Origin: Oligoflexia bacterium
GTDB lineage: Bacteria > Bdellovibrionota_B > Oligoflexia > Oligoflexales > JAGOVF01
Direction: 5' to 3'
Length of the DNA stretch: 64,000 nucleotides
Assembly (NCBI GenBank): GCA_030432875.1
Contig: JAUILP010000003.1
Location: forward strand, 1 to 64,000
The position numbers and the translations under genes are program-made. A model generated the notes under the pieces. It was not told where the DNA came from. It made no database searches and saw nothing but the letters and a program-made list of their open reading frames with translations. This document shows, piece by piece, positions 22,656 to 32,814 of this stretch (its first letter is position 1; each line of letters begins with the position of its first letter).

Positions 22656-24551
22656 ATGCAGAGGAGAATAGTAATGCGAGAAACAGGTCAGATTTCCATT
22701 CACACAGAAAATATTTTTCCCATAATTAAAAAATGGTTATATTCAGAAAAAGAAATTTTTCTCCGCGAATTGGTTGCCAATGCTTCAGATGCGATTTCCA
22801 AACTCCATAAAATATCACTTTCAGAAGACATCCAAAAAGATCTCCCCGAGCCTGCTATAACCATAACCCTCGACAAAAAAGCAGGCACGCTGACTATTGC
22901 GGATACTGGCCTTGGCATGACTGAGGATGAGGTGAAACGGTATATTAACCAAGTCGCCTTCTCTAGCGTGCATGATTTTGTTAAAAAATATCATGACAAA
23001 GGTGATAAGGAACAAATCATCGGACATTTTGGTCTGGGTTTTTATTCCTCTTTCATGGTTGCCAAAAAAGTCGAAATTGAAACTTTATCTTATCAAAATG
23101 ATGCCGAAGCTGTTCATTGGGAATGTGAGGATGGTTCGACTGAATTTGTACTGACACGAAGCAAAAAGACTTCGGTGGGAACTACTATAACCCTCCATAT
23201 CAGTGATGATGCTAAAGAAATGCTTGAAAGCGCTGAGATACTAAAAATACTGCAGCGCTACTGCTATTTTATCCGCTATCCCATTACATTTGATGACAAA
23301 GTGATAAATGAGCCCATTCCTTTATATACCAAATCAGCCTCCCAATTGACTGACAAAGATTATTTAGATTTTTTTCATACCCTCTTTCCAGTGTCAGCAG
23401 ATCCACTTTTCTGGATACACATCAATGTGGATTATCCATTTAAGTTAAAGGGAATTCTTTATTTTCCCAAATTAAAGCACGAATTAGATGCCTCAGAGGG
23501 TAAAGTTAAACTTTTCTGTAACCAGGTTTTTGTTTCTGACAATTGCCAGGAGCTAATTCCTGAGTTTTTAACTTTGCTCAAAGGCGTCATAGACTGCCCA
23601 GACCTCCCTTTAAATGTTTCCCGAAGCTATTTGCAAAATGATCCTCAAGCAAAAAAAATAGCCACCCATATCATCAAAAAGGTTGCTGACAAACTCACTG
23701 GGATGTTTAAAACAGAGCGTGAACAGTTTGAAAAATACTGGGATGATATTCACCCCTTTGTCAAATACGGCATGCTTAGGGATGAGGCATTTTATGACCG
23801 GTTATTAGAATCGATATTTTACAAATCCAATTCGGGCAAATACTATACTCTGAACGAATATATCACTGAGTTTGGCGAAAAGTCGGGCGGAAAAATCTAT
23901 TATGCCAGCGACCTAAATAGCCAAATTGGTTATATAAAGCTTTTTGAAAATGAAGGCATTCCAGTCCTGCAAGCTAATACGGTCATAGATGGCCATTTTA
24001 TGTCTTACGTAGAAATGAAAAGCGCGCAAAAATATAAATTTAGCCGAGTCGATTCCGGTTTATCCGACAACTTAGTCAATAAAGATGGCCAGTCTAAGAT
24101 TGTTGACCCTAAAGACCAAAAAAATCAAAGCGAAAAAATAGCAGAAATCTTTCAAAAACACTTAGCGGTTACGGGAATTAAAGTAAAAGTAGAATCGTTA
24201 AAAGCAAGCACTGTTCCTGGACTTATTATCATGGATGAAAGCCAGCGCCGCATGGAAGAAATGCTAAAACTCAATACCCAGGGCGGGTTTAGTGGTGGGC
24301 TTGGCCTTAAAGATAGGACTTTGCTCGTCAATCAAAATAGCCCTGCAGTAAAAAATTTACTTGTTCTTTATGAATCTGGCAGCAGCAAAGAAAATGATGT
24401 CAAGTTGGTGGTGAATCAAGTATATGATCTCGCGTGTTTACAACACGGTGGCTTTGATAGCGCAATGATGCAGGACTTTTTAGCGCGCTCATCTGAAATA
24501 CTAGAGCGAGTAGGCCATAGTAGCCAGGGGGCCTCGTCAATCATCCTTTAG
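22656..24551 (+). CDS. htpG: Molecular chaperone HtpG (Hsp90)
   Basis: EKEIFLRELVANASDAISKL, IADTGLGMTEDEV, and IGHFGLGFYSSFMVAKKVEI. Confidence 0.98.
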   Translation: MQRRIVMRETGQISIHTENIFPIIKKWLYSEKEIFLRELVANASDAISKLHKISLSEDIQKDLPEPAITITLDKKAGTLTIADTGLGMTEDEVKRYINQVAFSSVHDFVKKYHDKGDKEQIIGHFGLGFYSSFMVAKKVEIETLSYQNDAEAVHWECEDGSTEFVLTRSKKTSVGTTITLHISDDAKEMLESAEILKILQRYCYFIRYPITFDDKVINEPIPLYTKSASQLTDKDYLDFFHTLFPVSADPLFWIHINVDYPFKLKGILYFPKLKHELDASEGKVKLFCNQVFVSDNCQELIPEFLTLLKGVIDCPDLPLNVSRSYLQNDPQAKKIATHIIKKVADKLTGMFKTEREQFEKYWDDIHPFVKYGMLRDEAFYDRLLESIFYKSNSGKYYTLNEYITEFGEKSGGKIYYASDLNSQIGYIKLFENEGIPVLQANTVIDGHFMSYVEMKSAQKYKFSRVDSGLSDNLVNKDGQSKIVDPKDQKNQSEKIAEIFQKHLAVTGIKVKVESLKASTVPGLIIMDESQRRMEEMLKLNTQGGFSGGLGLKDRTLLVNQNSPAVKNLLVLYESGSSKENDVKLVVNQVYDLACLQHGGFDSAMMQDFLARSSEILERVGHSSQGASSIIL

Positions 24552-24560
24552 GATTTATGA

Positions 24561-25688
24561 GTGAATACACCCATTATTATACCTCCTCCCCTTGAGTCAA
24601 AACCCAAAAGAGCCCTAAAGTATATACTTTTTTTTGCAGCTCTTTTGGTTCCCTTTTATTTTCTTTTAAGTTATTTGGGAAGTTCTCACAAAAACATGAG
24701 CAATGCTTCTGAATCAGGCAAAGCGGAATATAGGGTTGAGAAGATTCAGTCGATGAGACAAGACCATTTAGCGAAAAGAGATAAGCGACGGGAAAACCCT
24801 AAAAAAAATGATGCAAATGTTTCACCACCTTCTGTGCGAGAACAGAAGAATTCAGCAAAGGTGACCAGTGAAAGTGATGCGCACCGAACGACCGATAATA
24901 ATCAACTCCTGGAAGAAGCACGCCAATTTGTCGCAAAAGCGGAGCCTGAAAAAGCGCGACAGCTACTGGAAAAAATCATTAAAAATGATCCTCAAAATGA
25001 CGAAGCCCTGGTCGAACTAGGACTGGTTTACCTCCTTGATTTGCACGAAAGCGGCGAGGCTAAAGCAAATTTTCAAAAGGCCGCTCTAGCTAATTCACAC
25101 AATGAGGTCGCTATTTCAGAGCTTATTAACATCTATTATGAGCAAGAAACCATTGATGAGGGTGTCGCTTTTTTAACGGACCTGCTAAACCAAAATCCAG
25201 AAAACGACCAATTATCTCTTTCTATTGGTCAACTCTATGTCGATTCTGGTCGCTATGAGGATTCCTTGGTTCATTTAAAGACAGCTGCTGAGAGTGGCAA
25301 AAATAAGGATCTCGCTCTATTAGAACTAGCACGCGCTTATGGTCAACTCGGAAGACGTGACGATGAAGCAGAAGCCTTAGATAAGGCAATAAGTTATAAA
25401 GAATCAGAAATCCTCACCCTTTCGGGCGATTTAGGTAACCCTGAGCGCCAAGCATTTGAGCAAGAAGAAACCCGTCTATCCCTTTCTGTCGCTCAGGATT
25501 CGCTACATTATATGAGAGTTGATAAGGCGCAGGCTTTAATCGCAGCAGGACATTATGATGCCGCCGAAAAACTCATCAATGAAATGAGGGATTATCCCCA
25601 AGGGGATGATGCCGTAGAGCAACTTTCCCGGCATTTAAATCAGGTAAAATTCGGTAACACTCATTCGACTACTGAACAGCGCCACTAA
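24561..25688 (+). CDS. Membrane-anchored TPR protein
   Basis: N-terminal TM segment followed by repeated TPR motifs (NDEALVELGLVYLLDL...ENDQLSLSIGQLYVDSGRYEDSLVHLKTA). Confidence 0.8.
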   Translation: MNTPIIIPPPLESKPKRALKYILFFAALLVPFYFLLSYLGSSHKNMSNASESGKAEYRVEKIQSMRQDHLAKRDKRRENPKKNDANVSPPSVREQKNSAKVTSESDAHRTTDNNQLLEEARQFVAKAEPEKARQLLEKIIKNDPQNDEALVELGLVYLLDLHESGEAKANFQKAALANSHNEVAISELINIYYEQETIDEGVAFLTDLLNQNPENDQLSLSIGQLYVDSGRYEDSLVHLKTAAESGKNKDLALLELARAYGQLGRRDDEAEALDKAISYKESEILTLSGDLGNPERQAFEQEETRLSLSVAQDSLHYMRVDKAQALIAAGHYDAAEKLINEMRDYPQGDDAVEQLSRHLNQVKFGNTHSTTEQRH

Positions 25689-25778
25689 AATATTTGAGCA
25701 ATTTTGCTTTCTCACTTGCGCGATTGATCATTTTTAAGTATTTTTTTTACTTGCTTCCGGTTCAGCCTGTCCCAATAT

Positions 25779-25867
25779 GCTCGGGTGGTGAAATCGGTAG
25801 ACACACAGGACTTAAAATCCTGTGGGGCGTAAGCCCCGTGCGAGTTCGATTCTCGCCCCGAGCACCA
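25779..25867 (+). tRNA. tRNA-Leu (anticodon TAA), CCA encoded
   Basis: Acceptor GCTCGGG/CCCGAGC, anticodon stem-loop CAGGA-CTTAAAA-TCCTG, long variable arm GGGGCGTAAGCCCC, T arm GTTCGATTC, 3' ACCA. Confidence 0.95.
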
Positions 25868-25918
25868 ATAATATCAATAACTTAAGTCATGGTCGCCTAG
25901 GTTTATCCACAGGGCAAA

Positions 25919-25940
25919 TATCTACCAAAAGTGGTAGATA
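25919..25940. repeat. Perfect inverted repeat between tRNA-Leu and integrase
   Basis: TATCTACCA-AAAG-TGGTAGATA, 9-bp arms. Not followed by a T tract. Confidence 0.8.
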
Positions 25941-26001
25941 AAGTAGAGTGTTAAAAATCACACCAAAGTGCCGATAATCTTTTCGCAAGGGAGGTTTATC
26001 T

Positions 26002-27138
26002 ATGGCATTTTGGAACCGGGACAAATCGGGCCGACTTCAGGTTTACTACTACGACCCTGAAAAGGGGAAGCAAGTTAAGCTTTCCCGAAATTATCTGAGG
26101 CATCTCGATCATATTAAAGAAGATGCGGCTATCGACATTTGGGTCAAAAGGTGGGCAGCCGACAACATTAAGCATCAAAAAACCATACCTCGAGTTCTCC
26201 TTACAACGGATGAAGCGTACCTCTTTTTTGAAGCTTTTATTGAGGAACGGAAAAGATTCCGAAACCTCTCTATTAGTACCTATAAAGATGCCCATACCTA
26301 TTTTCACAAATATGTCTCAGAGTATTTTGTGACGGTTCATAAAGAAAAAGATGTTCGCAATTGGAGCCTCTATATGGCGGGGTTTCCTGGATGGCTGCTC
26401 AAAAAAAATCTGTCCAACAAATATATTAAGAAAATTATCCTGACCTGTCGGCAATTCGGACATTATCTTGCGGCTAACCATATTATCACCCATAAATGGC
26501 TTGTTTTAATTCCGGTCGACAATAGCTCGTCGGCAACGCCTTTGCCAAGAGAATTAAAGCCGAAAGAGGTGCTGAAATTTGCCCAATCATCCTCAAATTC
26601 TGAGGTGAAGCTTCTTGCTCTTTTAGGGTATTTTGCTTCCCTGCGGCCAGCAGAAACCATGGCGCTATCGGTTAAGGATTTTTATACGGGGCTGCAGGCA
26701 ATTCGAGTTTGCAAAACCCAAGAAAATTTTAAAAAACTGAAGCTCGGCAGTAAATTAACCATCCATGTCAATAAGCAACTGAGAGGGACGCTAATCGATA
26801 AACCCAAAACTAGGGGGAGTGTCGGTTATGTCGCCGTTTGGTATGCCCCGGCTGCGCGGGAAATTGGCGAATTATTAAAAGGAAAAAATGGTGCTCTATT
26901 TAGTAAAGCACGAGAAACTTTATTTATACTTTGGAAAGAACAGGGTATTAATGGCATTTCCCTCCATGACCTAAGGCGTAGCAGCGGGGTTTATCTTGGA
27001 AGGACGAAGCAGGTTCCTATGCTCCTTCTTCAGGAACATATGCGTCACTCATCGATAAATACCACCATGCTTTATATGCGCCGCCCAGAGCAAGAAAAGG
27101 TAGATACCGGAACCCAAAATTTTGATGACGTTGGATAA
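26002..27138 (+). CDS. Tyrosine recombinase/integrase (tRNA-Leu-associated)
   Basis: LGYFASLRPAETMAL (R), GISLHDLRRSSGVYL (HxxR), LQEHMRHSSINTTMLYMRR (H...Y). Starts about 135 bp downstream of tRNA-Leu. Confidence 0.85.
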   Translation: MAFWNRDKSGRLQVYYYDPEKGKQVKLSRNYLRHLDHIKEDAAIDIWVKRWAADNIKHQKTIPRVLLTTDEAYLFFEAFIEERKRFRNLSISTYKDAHTYFHKYVSEYFVTVHKEKDVRNWSLYMAGFPGWLLKKNLSNKYIKKIILTCRQFGHYLAANHIITHKWLVLIPVDNSSSATPLPRELKPKEVLKFAQSSSNSEVKLLALLGYFASLRPAETMALSVKDFYTGLQAIRVCKTQENFKKLKLGSKLTIHVNKQLRGTLIDKPKTRGSVGYVAVWYAPAAREIGELLKGKNGALFSKARETLFILWKEQGINGISLHDLRRSSGVYLGRTKQVPMLLLQEHMRHSSINTTMLYMRRPEQEKVDTGTQNFDDVG

Positions 27139-27199
27139 AACTATAGTTGCCTGAGTTTTTCATGCAACTAAGAGACTTGAGTAAAGTACATCATTTGGA

Positions 27200-28534
27200 T
27201 CAATTATCCACCTTCTGCTGACTGACGACGATATAGCCCCTACTATCTTTCACATAATATACATTGAGATGCTCACCAAAAATTTCAATGTTTCCTTGGG
27301 TAATGGCACCAAGACCCGCTTCATCTAAGCTGATTTCAGTGAGCAGTTTTAAGGTGGAATCTCTTTTATAGGTACCTAGTATGAGTCCATATTTCCCTTG
27401 AAATAAATTTAGCTGGGTATTGTTATAAATCGCAGCACTATCATACAGGATATTATCATATTGAGAAGATGGTGCATTGAGAGGAGAAACGGAATTGCTT
27501 TCATTGTAGGAACTGCATGTGTCTATAGTGAAATCTAAGGTCGATACCTGTAAACCGTTATAATAAGTGCCTTCCATCCGTAAGAGTTGATCGGTGCTCG
27601 TCAAATTAATTTCTCCAGACCCCAATTCTTTACCGGTACAAAGTAAGGTCCCAAGAGAGGAAACCTTTGAACATGAAGTTTTGGGGTAGCTTGAAGTGCC
27701 AGAATTTTGCAAAATTATCCAGTGTCCGTTTATAGATTTCACTTGCGTTATGGGATTGCTGGGAATGACAATGGGTCCTCCTTGGATAGCCCCGTCTGAT
27801 GCAAGGCGCAAAAATTGATTGGACCGAGCTAGTCCATAGGTGCCAGCCTCACTGTTCCAGGTTAGGCTAATATACCTGTTCGAGGTGTCCGCCACTACGG
27901 TCTTAGCGGTGCTCGGGATTCCTTGGGTGTCCAAGGTCAAAGAGTCTATACGGTAGGAGTTATATTTCACATAACAAGAATAGACAACCAATATGCTACT
28001 ACCATTATGGGAGACCGCAAATTCTGAAACGTAGTTGCTGCTAGTAGAGCAGTTTTTACTCAAAAGAACCGGAGCTGACAAAATTTCTCCACTGTAACTT
28101 CTTTGCTCCATATAGAGGTAGGTACTGGCGGAAGCGCAGCTTGAACTGCTAAAGATCCATAGGTGACTATTAAAATCTATGACTTCAAGATTATTGATTG
28201 TGGAGCATTCGTAAGGGCTAATCGGGATGGGCTGAGAAAAAGCAATTTGCAGATTTTGTGGGGTGCTACATGACCCTGTTAAACAGGCCGATGTTTCCTG
28301 TGCGCTTTCGTCAGCATCGTCTTTGGGTTTAGGCTTCTCGGACTTTGATGCTACGGAGTTTTTGTCGTCAACTTTAGTGTTAGGAGAAGATATTTTACTG
28401 TTAAATTTATTTAGGGTACTTTTTGTCGTGGGCTCCTCACCCAAAATGTCTTGCGTCTCTGTATTACTTCCAGAAGAGCCATCACCACAAGACATGATAA
28501 GGATCATAATAAAAAATAAAAATGGTCGTTTCAT
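27200..28534 (-). CDS. Lipoprotein, hypothetical
   Basis: Lipobox ILIMSCGDGSSGSN, then a Ser-rich linker and a probable beta-rich domain. Confidence 0.6.
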   Translation of the reverse strand: MKRPFLFFIMILIMSCGDGSSGSNTETQDILGEEPTTKSTLNKFNSKISSPNTKVDDKNSVASKSEKPKPKDDADESAQETSACLTGSCSTPQNLQIAFSQPIPISPYECSTINNLEVIDFNSHLWIFSSSSCASASTYLYMEQRSYSGEILSAPVLLSKNCSTSSNYVSEFAVSHNGSSILVVYSCYVKYNSYRIDSLTLDTQGIPSTAKTVVADTSNRYISLTWNSEAGTYGLARSNQFLRLASDGAIQGGPIVIPSNPITQVKSINGHWIILQNSGTSSYPKTSCSKVSSLGTLLCTGKELGSGEINLTSTDQLLRMEGTYYNGLQVSTLDFTIDTCSSYNESNSVSPLNAPSSQYDNILYDSAAIYNNTQLNLFQGKYGLILGTYKRDSTLKLLTEISLDEAGLGAITQGNIEIFGEHLNVYYVKDSRGYIVVSQQKVDN

Positions 28535-28557
28535 TTTTTTAATTCCCTTTTTTCATG

Positions 28558-29496
28558 TTAGTAAATTAAAGAATCGCCTAAAAACTGGATGGCAATATTT
28601 TCTACACTTGCGAGACCACCTTCATCATTAAAATTTAGGGCGCATTGGCAGGAAATATAATGCTGAAGAGCGCAGTAAGGATTTTTTGCAAAATTTTCTG
28701 CAGTAAAGCACCATTTGTTGGGGGAATCGATATATAAGTTATTAGCGCCGGTGGCGTTCAAAATATCATGTTTACTTTGCCCAAGCTCAAATTTCATGGT
28801 GGTCTGGCTTGATTTTTTGACTTCAGGGATGTTTAAGCCATCATTAGTATTTTGCGCACAAGCATAGGTTGTTATCTTGGTAACAAAATCTCTAAGAATA
28901 ATAGGCTTTTGCTGCTCATCAAAAGACACTGATTGATCCATTGCTGAAAAATTATAGCAAATGTTAATGATTTCATCTTTGCTCTTTAAAATAATACCAA
29001 TGCGTTTATTGGCTCTTACCTTATACGATCCTGAGCTATTTCCGGCGGGTAATTTTAGGGTAAAGCTGCCATCTTCTACAACCTGGCCTTTACCAAAATA
29101 GCCACGGTCCGTATCCGATACGATATAAACAGTCATTTCGGACCATAGATCGGTAAAGCCAATATCAGCATCAAAACTGATGTCATATACGTCTGAATAT
29201 CCAGCCTCTTTAACGCGGTCTGGTAAGTGGGTCAGTTCCTGCGTATAAAAATCCTCAAGATCGAGATAAGTGCTTCCATCAACAGTGACTTCAAAGGCGC
29301 TAGGAATAAATCCCTGAAAATTTACTTGCGCAGAATTTGAACTTGCCTTCTTGGATGCCGTGGTTTCATTTTCTGAAGCTTCATCTGTTAAAACTGGATT
29401 TTGATCATTCGCGGAAGACTTAGAACTGTCTCCGCATCCGCCGATTAACAAAAAACTGCCTAAGGCAAAAGTGATTTTCATGCTGACTGTTTTCAT
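28558..29496 (-). CDS. Lipoprotein, hypothetical
   Basis: Lipobox LLIGGCGDSSKSS. In tandem with the preceding lipoprotein gene. Confidence 0.6.
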   Translation of the reverse strand: MKTVSMKITFALGSFLLIGGCGDSSKSSANDQNPVLTDEASENETTASKKASSNSAQVNFQGFIPSAFEVTVDGSTYLDLEDFYTQELTHLPDRVKEAGYSDVYDISFDADIGFTDLWSEMTVYIVSDTDRGYFGKGQVVEDGSFTLKLPAGNSSGSYKVRANKRIGIILKSKDEIINICYNFSAMDQSVSFDEQQKPIILRDFVTKITTYACAQNTNDGLNIPEVKKSSQTTMKFELGQSKHDILNATGANNLYIDSPNKWCFTAENFAKNPYCALQHYISCQCALNFNDEGGLASVENIAIQFLGDSLIY

Positions 29497-29888
29497 AATA
29501 ACTCCTTTTTATAGGTAACTGTTTTCTAGCAAAACTTAATATCTCTCTCGCAGAACCTGTGACAGAAAAGGTCACAGATGAATAAATCGATTTAAAATTA
29601 GATATTTAAATTTTGGTAAAGTTAAAGGTTCTTATGAGGTACCGGATGTATTTGATGCAAACAAGCTCCGCAACAAGCTTATGGCAGCACGACTTAGCCA
29701 CAGTGAATAGCTGGTAAGGAAATTTTTTTTAATCATTTGACCCAATCTGTCACTCCTGGTGACGACAGGACTTTTAAGACTTGCAAGGAAAAGAATCTGG
29801 AGCAGGCAAAACAAAGGACTTGTCCGCTACCACGGATTTTTGACATTTACACCGGATTAAACTTATCAAGAGAAAGGGGGCATACCGA

Positions 29889-30260
29889 ATGAATGACCAT
29901 AGTCAGATTATCCCAAGGGAAAGAATGGAAAAAGAATCAATGCTCATTTTAAAATCAAAACTCAGCACCCTTCTTAAAGAGCATGGCGTGACTGCGACCA
30001 AGCTAGGAAAAGACTGCGGCATCGCCAAACAGGTTATTTGTGACTGGCTTGCCGGAGTTCAGCCGCGAAGTTTATGTAAGGTTAAAAGGGTGGCTCTCTA
30101 TTTTGGTCTATCACTTGATGAGCTCTGTTTTGGCGAAAGTATTAAAACGCTTTCTCAGGAGAAAAAGGCCTCATCTAACCAAGCAGCTAAAGATAATTTG
30201 ATAGTCTGTGGGATTTATGAACTTGTTCTTAAGAAAATTTCAAAACCTAAAACGTTTTAG
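29889..30260 (+). CDS. XRE/Cro-type HTH regulator
   Basis: LSTLLKEHGVTATKLGKDCGIAKQVICDWLAGVQPRSLCKVKRVALYFGLSLDELCFGE. Confidence 0.75.
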   Translation: MNDHSQIIPRERMEKESMLILKSKLSTLLKEHGVTATKLGKDCGIAKQVICDWLAGVQPRSLCKVKRVALYFGLSLDELCFGESIKTLSQEKKASSNQAAKDNLIVCGIYELVLKKISKPKTF

Positions 30261-30267
30261 GTTTTTT
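30242..30267 (+). terminator. Terminator-like perfect palindrome overlapping the regulator 3' end
   Basis: AAAACCTAAAACGTTTTAGGTTTT is a 24-nt perfect palindrome followed by more T residues. Confidence 0.7.
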
Positions 30268-30292
30268 AACTCAAAACCCAAAGAAAAGGGGA

Positions 30293-31183
30293 ATGTGTAT
30301 GAAACGGGAAATCGAATTCATTGTGCTAGGACTACTGATGCTGCCATTTATTTCCTGCGGGAAATCATCTTCAGGAAGTGGGGTAAGCGCCAATCCTGAG
30401 GTGGCGGCAGAAAAAGAAGAAGAAAAAGAAGTAACGACGACCGAAATCTTGCCCAGCCCTTCTTCGTATTATTTTGCCGCTAAAGCCGATTTGCCATCAT
30501 GCACAGAAGCTCTCGCTCAGTCCTTAGCTTACGTGGCCAGTGATAAGCAGTTTTATGTCTGTTCTGAAAAATCATGGAGTGAAGTCGATGTTGGCGCTAA
30601 CAGTGGCGGTAGTGTGATTAAGATAGATGATATAGCCCCAGGAAGTGCCTGCGCAAGCGGGGGGAAGGCAATAAAGACGGGTATTGACAACAACGATAAT
30701 GGCGTTCTCGATAGTGATGAGATCGACGTTACACAAAATATTTGCCACGGCAATTCAGCATCTAATGTCGATCCATTTTCGGTAACAAAGTCCTATACAG
30801 CATTGGGTGATGGCACCAATTTATGCGATACCTATGCACCAGATGAAAACTGCTACTTTGAGTTTGGGAAAGTTGAAGTTTTCGCCAATGGCAACTGGCA
30901 GGTGAGCCTAAGCTTTCGCCACCTCTTCGCTAGCTCGGGTTCAGACTCAGATATGGATACGAGCAATTTAGACGTTTCTTTTATTATGAGTAAAGGCGAA
31001 GAGACGGGTGTATTTAAGCGTTTAGACCCCTATATATTTAGAAATGATGGTTCCGGGGGTAATATTTGGGCGGTAATTGTGAAAGAAAAGCAAAATGTGC
31101 TTATTGCTCATGATACCAATGGAAATTTTGAGTTAGACGCTGATGACCTGATCATCGGAACTTATCCTTTAGTTAAAGATTAG
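30293..31183 (+). CDS. Lipoprotein with DUF7151-like/EF-hand-like motif
   Basis: Lipobox PFISCGKSSSGSG, and GSACASGGKAIKTGIDNNDNGVLDSDEIDVTQNICHG. Confidence 0.6.
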   Translation: MCMKREIEFIVLGLLMLPFISCGKSSSGSGVSANPEVAAEKEEEKEVTTTEILPSPSSYYFAAKADLPSCTEALAQSLAYVASDKQFYVCSEKSWSEVDVGANSGGSVIKIDDIAPGSACASGGKAIKTGIDNNDNGVLDSDEIDVTQNICHGNSASNVDPFSVTKSYTALGDGTNLCDTYAPDENCYFEFGKVEVFANGNWQVSLSFRHLFASSGSDSDMDTSNLDVSFIMSKGEETGVFKRLDPYIFRNDGSGGNIWAVIVKEKQNVLIAHDTNGNFELDADDLIIGTYPLVKD

Positions 31184-31369
31184 CAAAGCGGCTAGTAGAG
31201 CCAAGGGTATTTGGCAGGGCCAAGTAAAGAAAACGACGAAATTATTGAAATATTGGAGAAATCTATATTATTTAAGAAATTTGTCCAGTTTTCCGCATTT
31301 GGTCCGATAACGCTGATTGAAAAAAAGCGCGCTCCGAATATTTATTCTATAGTTTTTTAGGGAGGCTTT

Positions 31370-32389
31370 ATGAAAGGCCGTGGCAGTCAAGTGGCCCGCA
31401 TATACAAACTTCTGACATTGTTAGAGCTTGCACCGCAGGGGCTTTCCGTGGCGGATTTGGTTTCGCGCCTCCATGACAGGGGTTTTGAGGTTGATAAAAG
31501 AACAGTGTACCGCGATCTTGATGCTCTAAGAGCTGCGGGATTTCCCCTCGAAGAACGGGGAAAAAATGTCCATCAGGGAAGCCGCTGGACCCTAGAACGC
31601 AGCGTCAAGGTCACCAAAGCTTTAATATTAAATGCCAGGGAGTTACTCGCTCTCTATCTCGCTCGTTCCGCTTTGACCCCACTAAAGGAAACTCCTTTTT
31701 TTGCGGATCTCGAATCGACGTTTAAAAAAATCGAAGCGAAACTCGGAGAGATGAGTTTATCCTACCTACATGAGCTTTCAGACGAATTTTATTTTGAACC
31801 GGGCCCGAAATGGGGGCTCGGTCTTGAGCCTGATATTATTGATACCGTAAGAGCTTCTTGTTCAGAACGCCATATTTTAAGCATGGTATATGAGTCCGTT
31901 AATAGCAAATCAGTAAAAGAGCGGCGTATAGGTCCGCATTTTCTTTATTTTGCTAAGGGTTCCTTATATTTGGTGGGGGAAGATTTGGGTGACAGCATTG
32001 TGAAAACCTTTAGTGTGCCGCGCATTAAAGAAGCAAGCATGCTTGAAGACGAGTATAAGGGAAATGTCGTTGAGCCTGATAAATATTTTTCAGGATCATT
32101 TGGGGTATTTAGGTCTGATGAAATAGAAAAAGTCCGCATTATTTTTTCTCCCCCTATTGCGCGCTATATTAGCGAGCGCAAATGGCACGAGTCCCAGCGT
32201 GTTGTTCATCTTGAGCACGGAAAAATAGAAGTTCATCTTGAGGTGAGTAGGACACCTGAATTAGTGCAGTGGGTTTTAGGATTCGGGTCTCATGCCGTAG
32301 TTATGGAGCCGAAGAAACTTTTAGATGATATCAAAGATGAGGCGGGAAAGATTCTTGCCAAGTATGATTCTTTAAAGGTTGCGAGTTAA
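31370..32389 (+). CDS. WYL-domain transcriptional regulator
   Basis: N-terminal HTH (ARIYKLLTLLELAPQGLSVADLVSRL...DKRTVYRDLDALRAAGFPL) and a WYL-like domain (RRIGPHFLYFAKGSLYLVGEDLGDSIVKTFSVPRIKEA). Confidence 0.8.
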   Translation: MKGRGSQVARIYKLLTLLELAPQGLSVADLVSRLHDRGFEVDKRTVYRDLDALRAAGFPLEERGKNVHQGSRWTLERSVKVTKALILNARELLALYLARSALTPLKETPFFADLESTFKKIEAKLGEMSLSYLHELSDEFYFEPGPKWGLGLEPDIIDTVRASCSERHILSMVYESVNSKSVKERRIGPHFLYFAKGSLYLVGEDLGDSIVKTFSVPRIKEASMLEDEYKGNVVEPDKYFSGSFGVFRSDEIEKVRIIFSPPIARYISERKWHESQRVVHLEHGKIEVHLEVSRTPELVQWVLGFGSHAVVMEPKKLLDDIKDEAGKILAKYDSLKVAS

Positions 32390-32409
32390 ATAAGACGGAT
32401 TAGTCAAGA

Positions 32410-32772
32410 TTAGTCCTCAAACTCCCAATTGAAATACCTTGTTATTTTACTGTTGTATTCGTCCCAATCTTTGCCAGTAGTTGAACAAATAATTTCAGCA
32501 ATTCGTTCTTTTATGACTTTAGCTTGGTAGCACTCAACTAAAAGCATTCCTTTCACGAATAATGGCTTGCCATTTCGCTGTAGGTCCTCTGAAAGCCATT
32601 GGGGTGTGCAAACATTCACTGTGTAGCTATCTGAACCGTCTTTTCCAAATTCTCCAATTCCAACCTCGACCATCACCATGAAGTTGTTTGGGTCAGCTGG
32701 TTTGTATTCCTCAAGTTTAGCCATACCTTCATGAGGTAAATATGGTTCACCTTTTTGTTCTACTTTAATCAT
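32410..32772 (-). CDS. Imm8-like immunity protein
   Basis: FMVMVEVGIGEFGKDGSDSYTVNVCTPQWLSEDLQRNG...MLLVECYQAKVIKERIAEIICSTTGKDWDEYNSKITRYFNWEFED matches the Imm8 family pattern as I recall it (W motif, xxWxEY, C-terminal WEFED). Confidence 0.75.
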   Translation of the reverse strand: MIKVEQKGEPYLPHEGMAKLEEYKPADPNNFMVMVEVGIGEFGKDGSDSYTVNVCTPQWLSEDLQRNGKPLFVKGMLLVECYQAKVIKERIAEIICSTTGKDWDEYNSKITRYFNWEFED

Positions 32773-32814
32773 TCTTTACTCCTAATGGGTAATGATCATG
32801 TGACCATTACCAAT

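Noticed and set aside
29557-29577. CRP-like site CTGTGAC-AGAAAAG-GTCACAG upstream of a lipoprotein gene
   Set aside because: The inverted repeat is real, but the half-site spacing is longer than the CRP consensus (TGTGA-N6-TCACA). Assigning a regulator would be a guess.
29632-29814. Minus-strand 60-aa ORF upstream of the XRE regulator
   Set aside because: No domain or start context. Likely intergenic noise between divergent genes.
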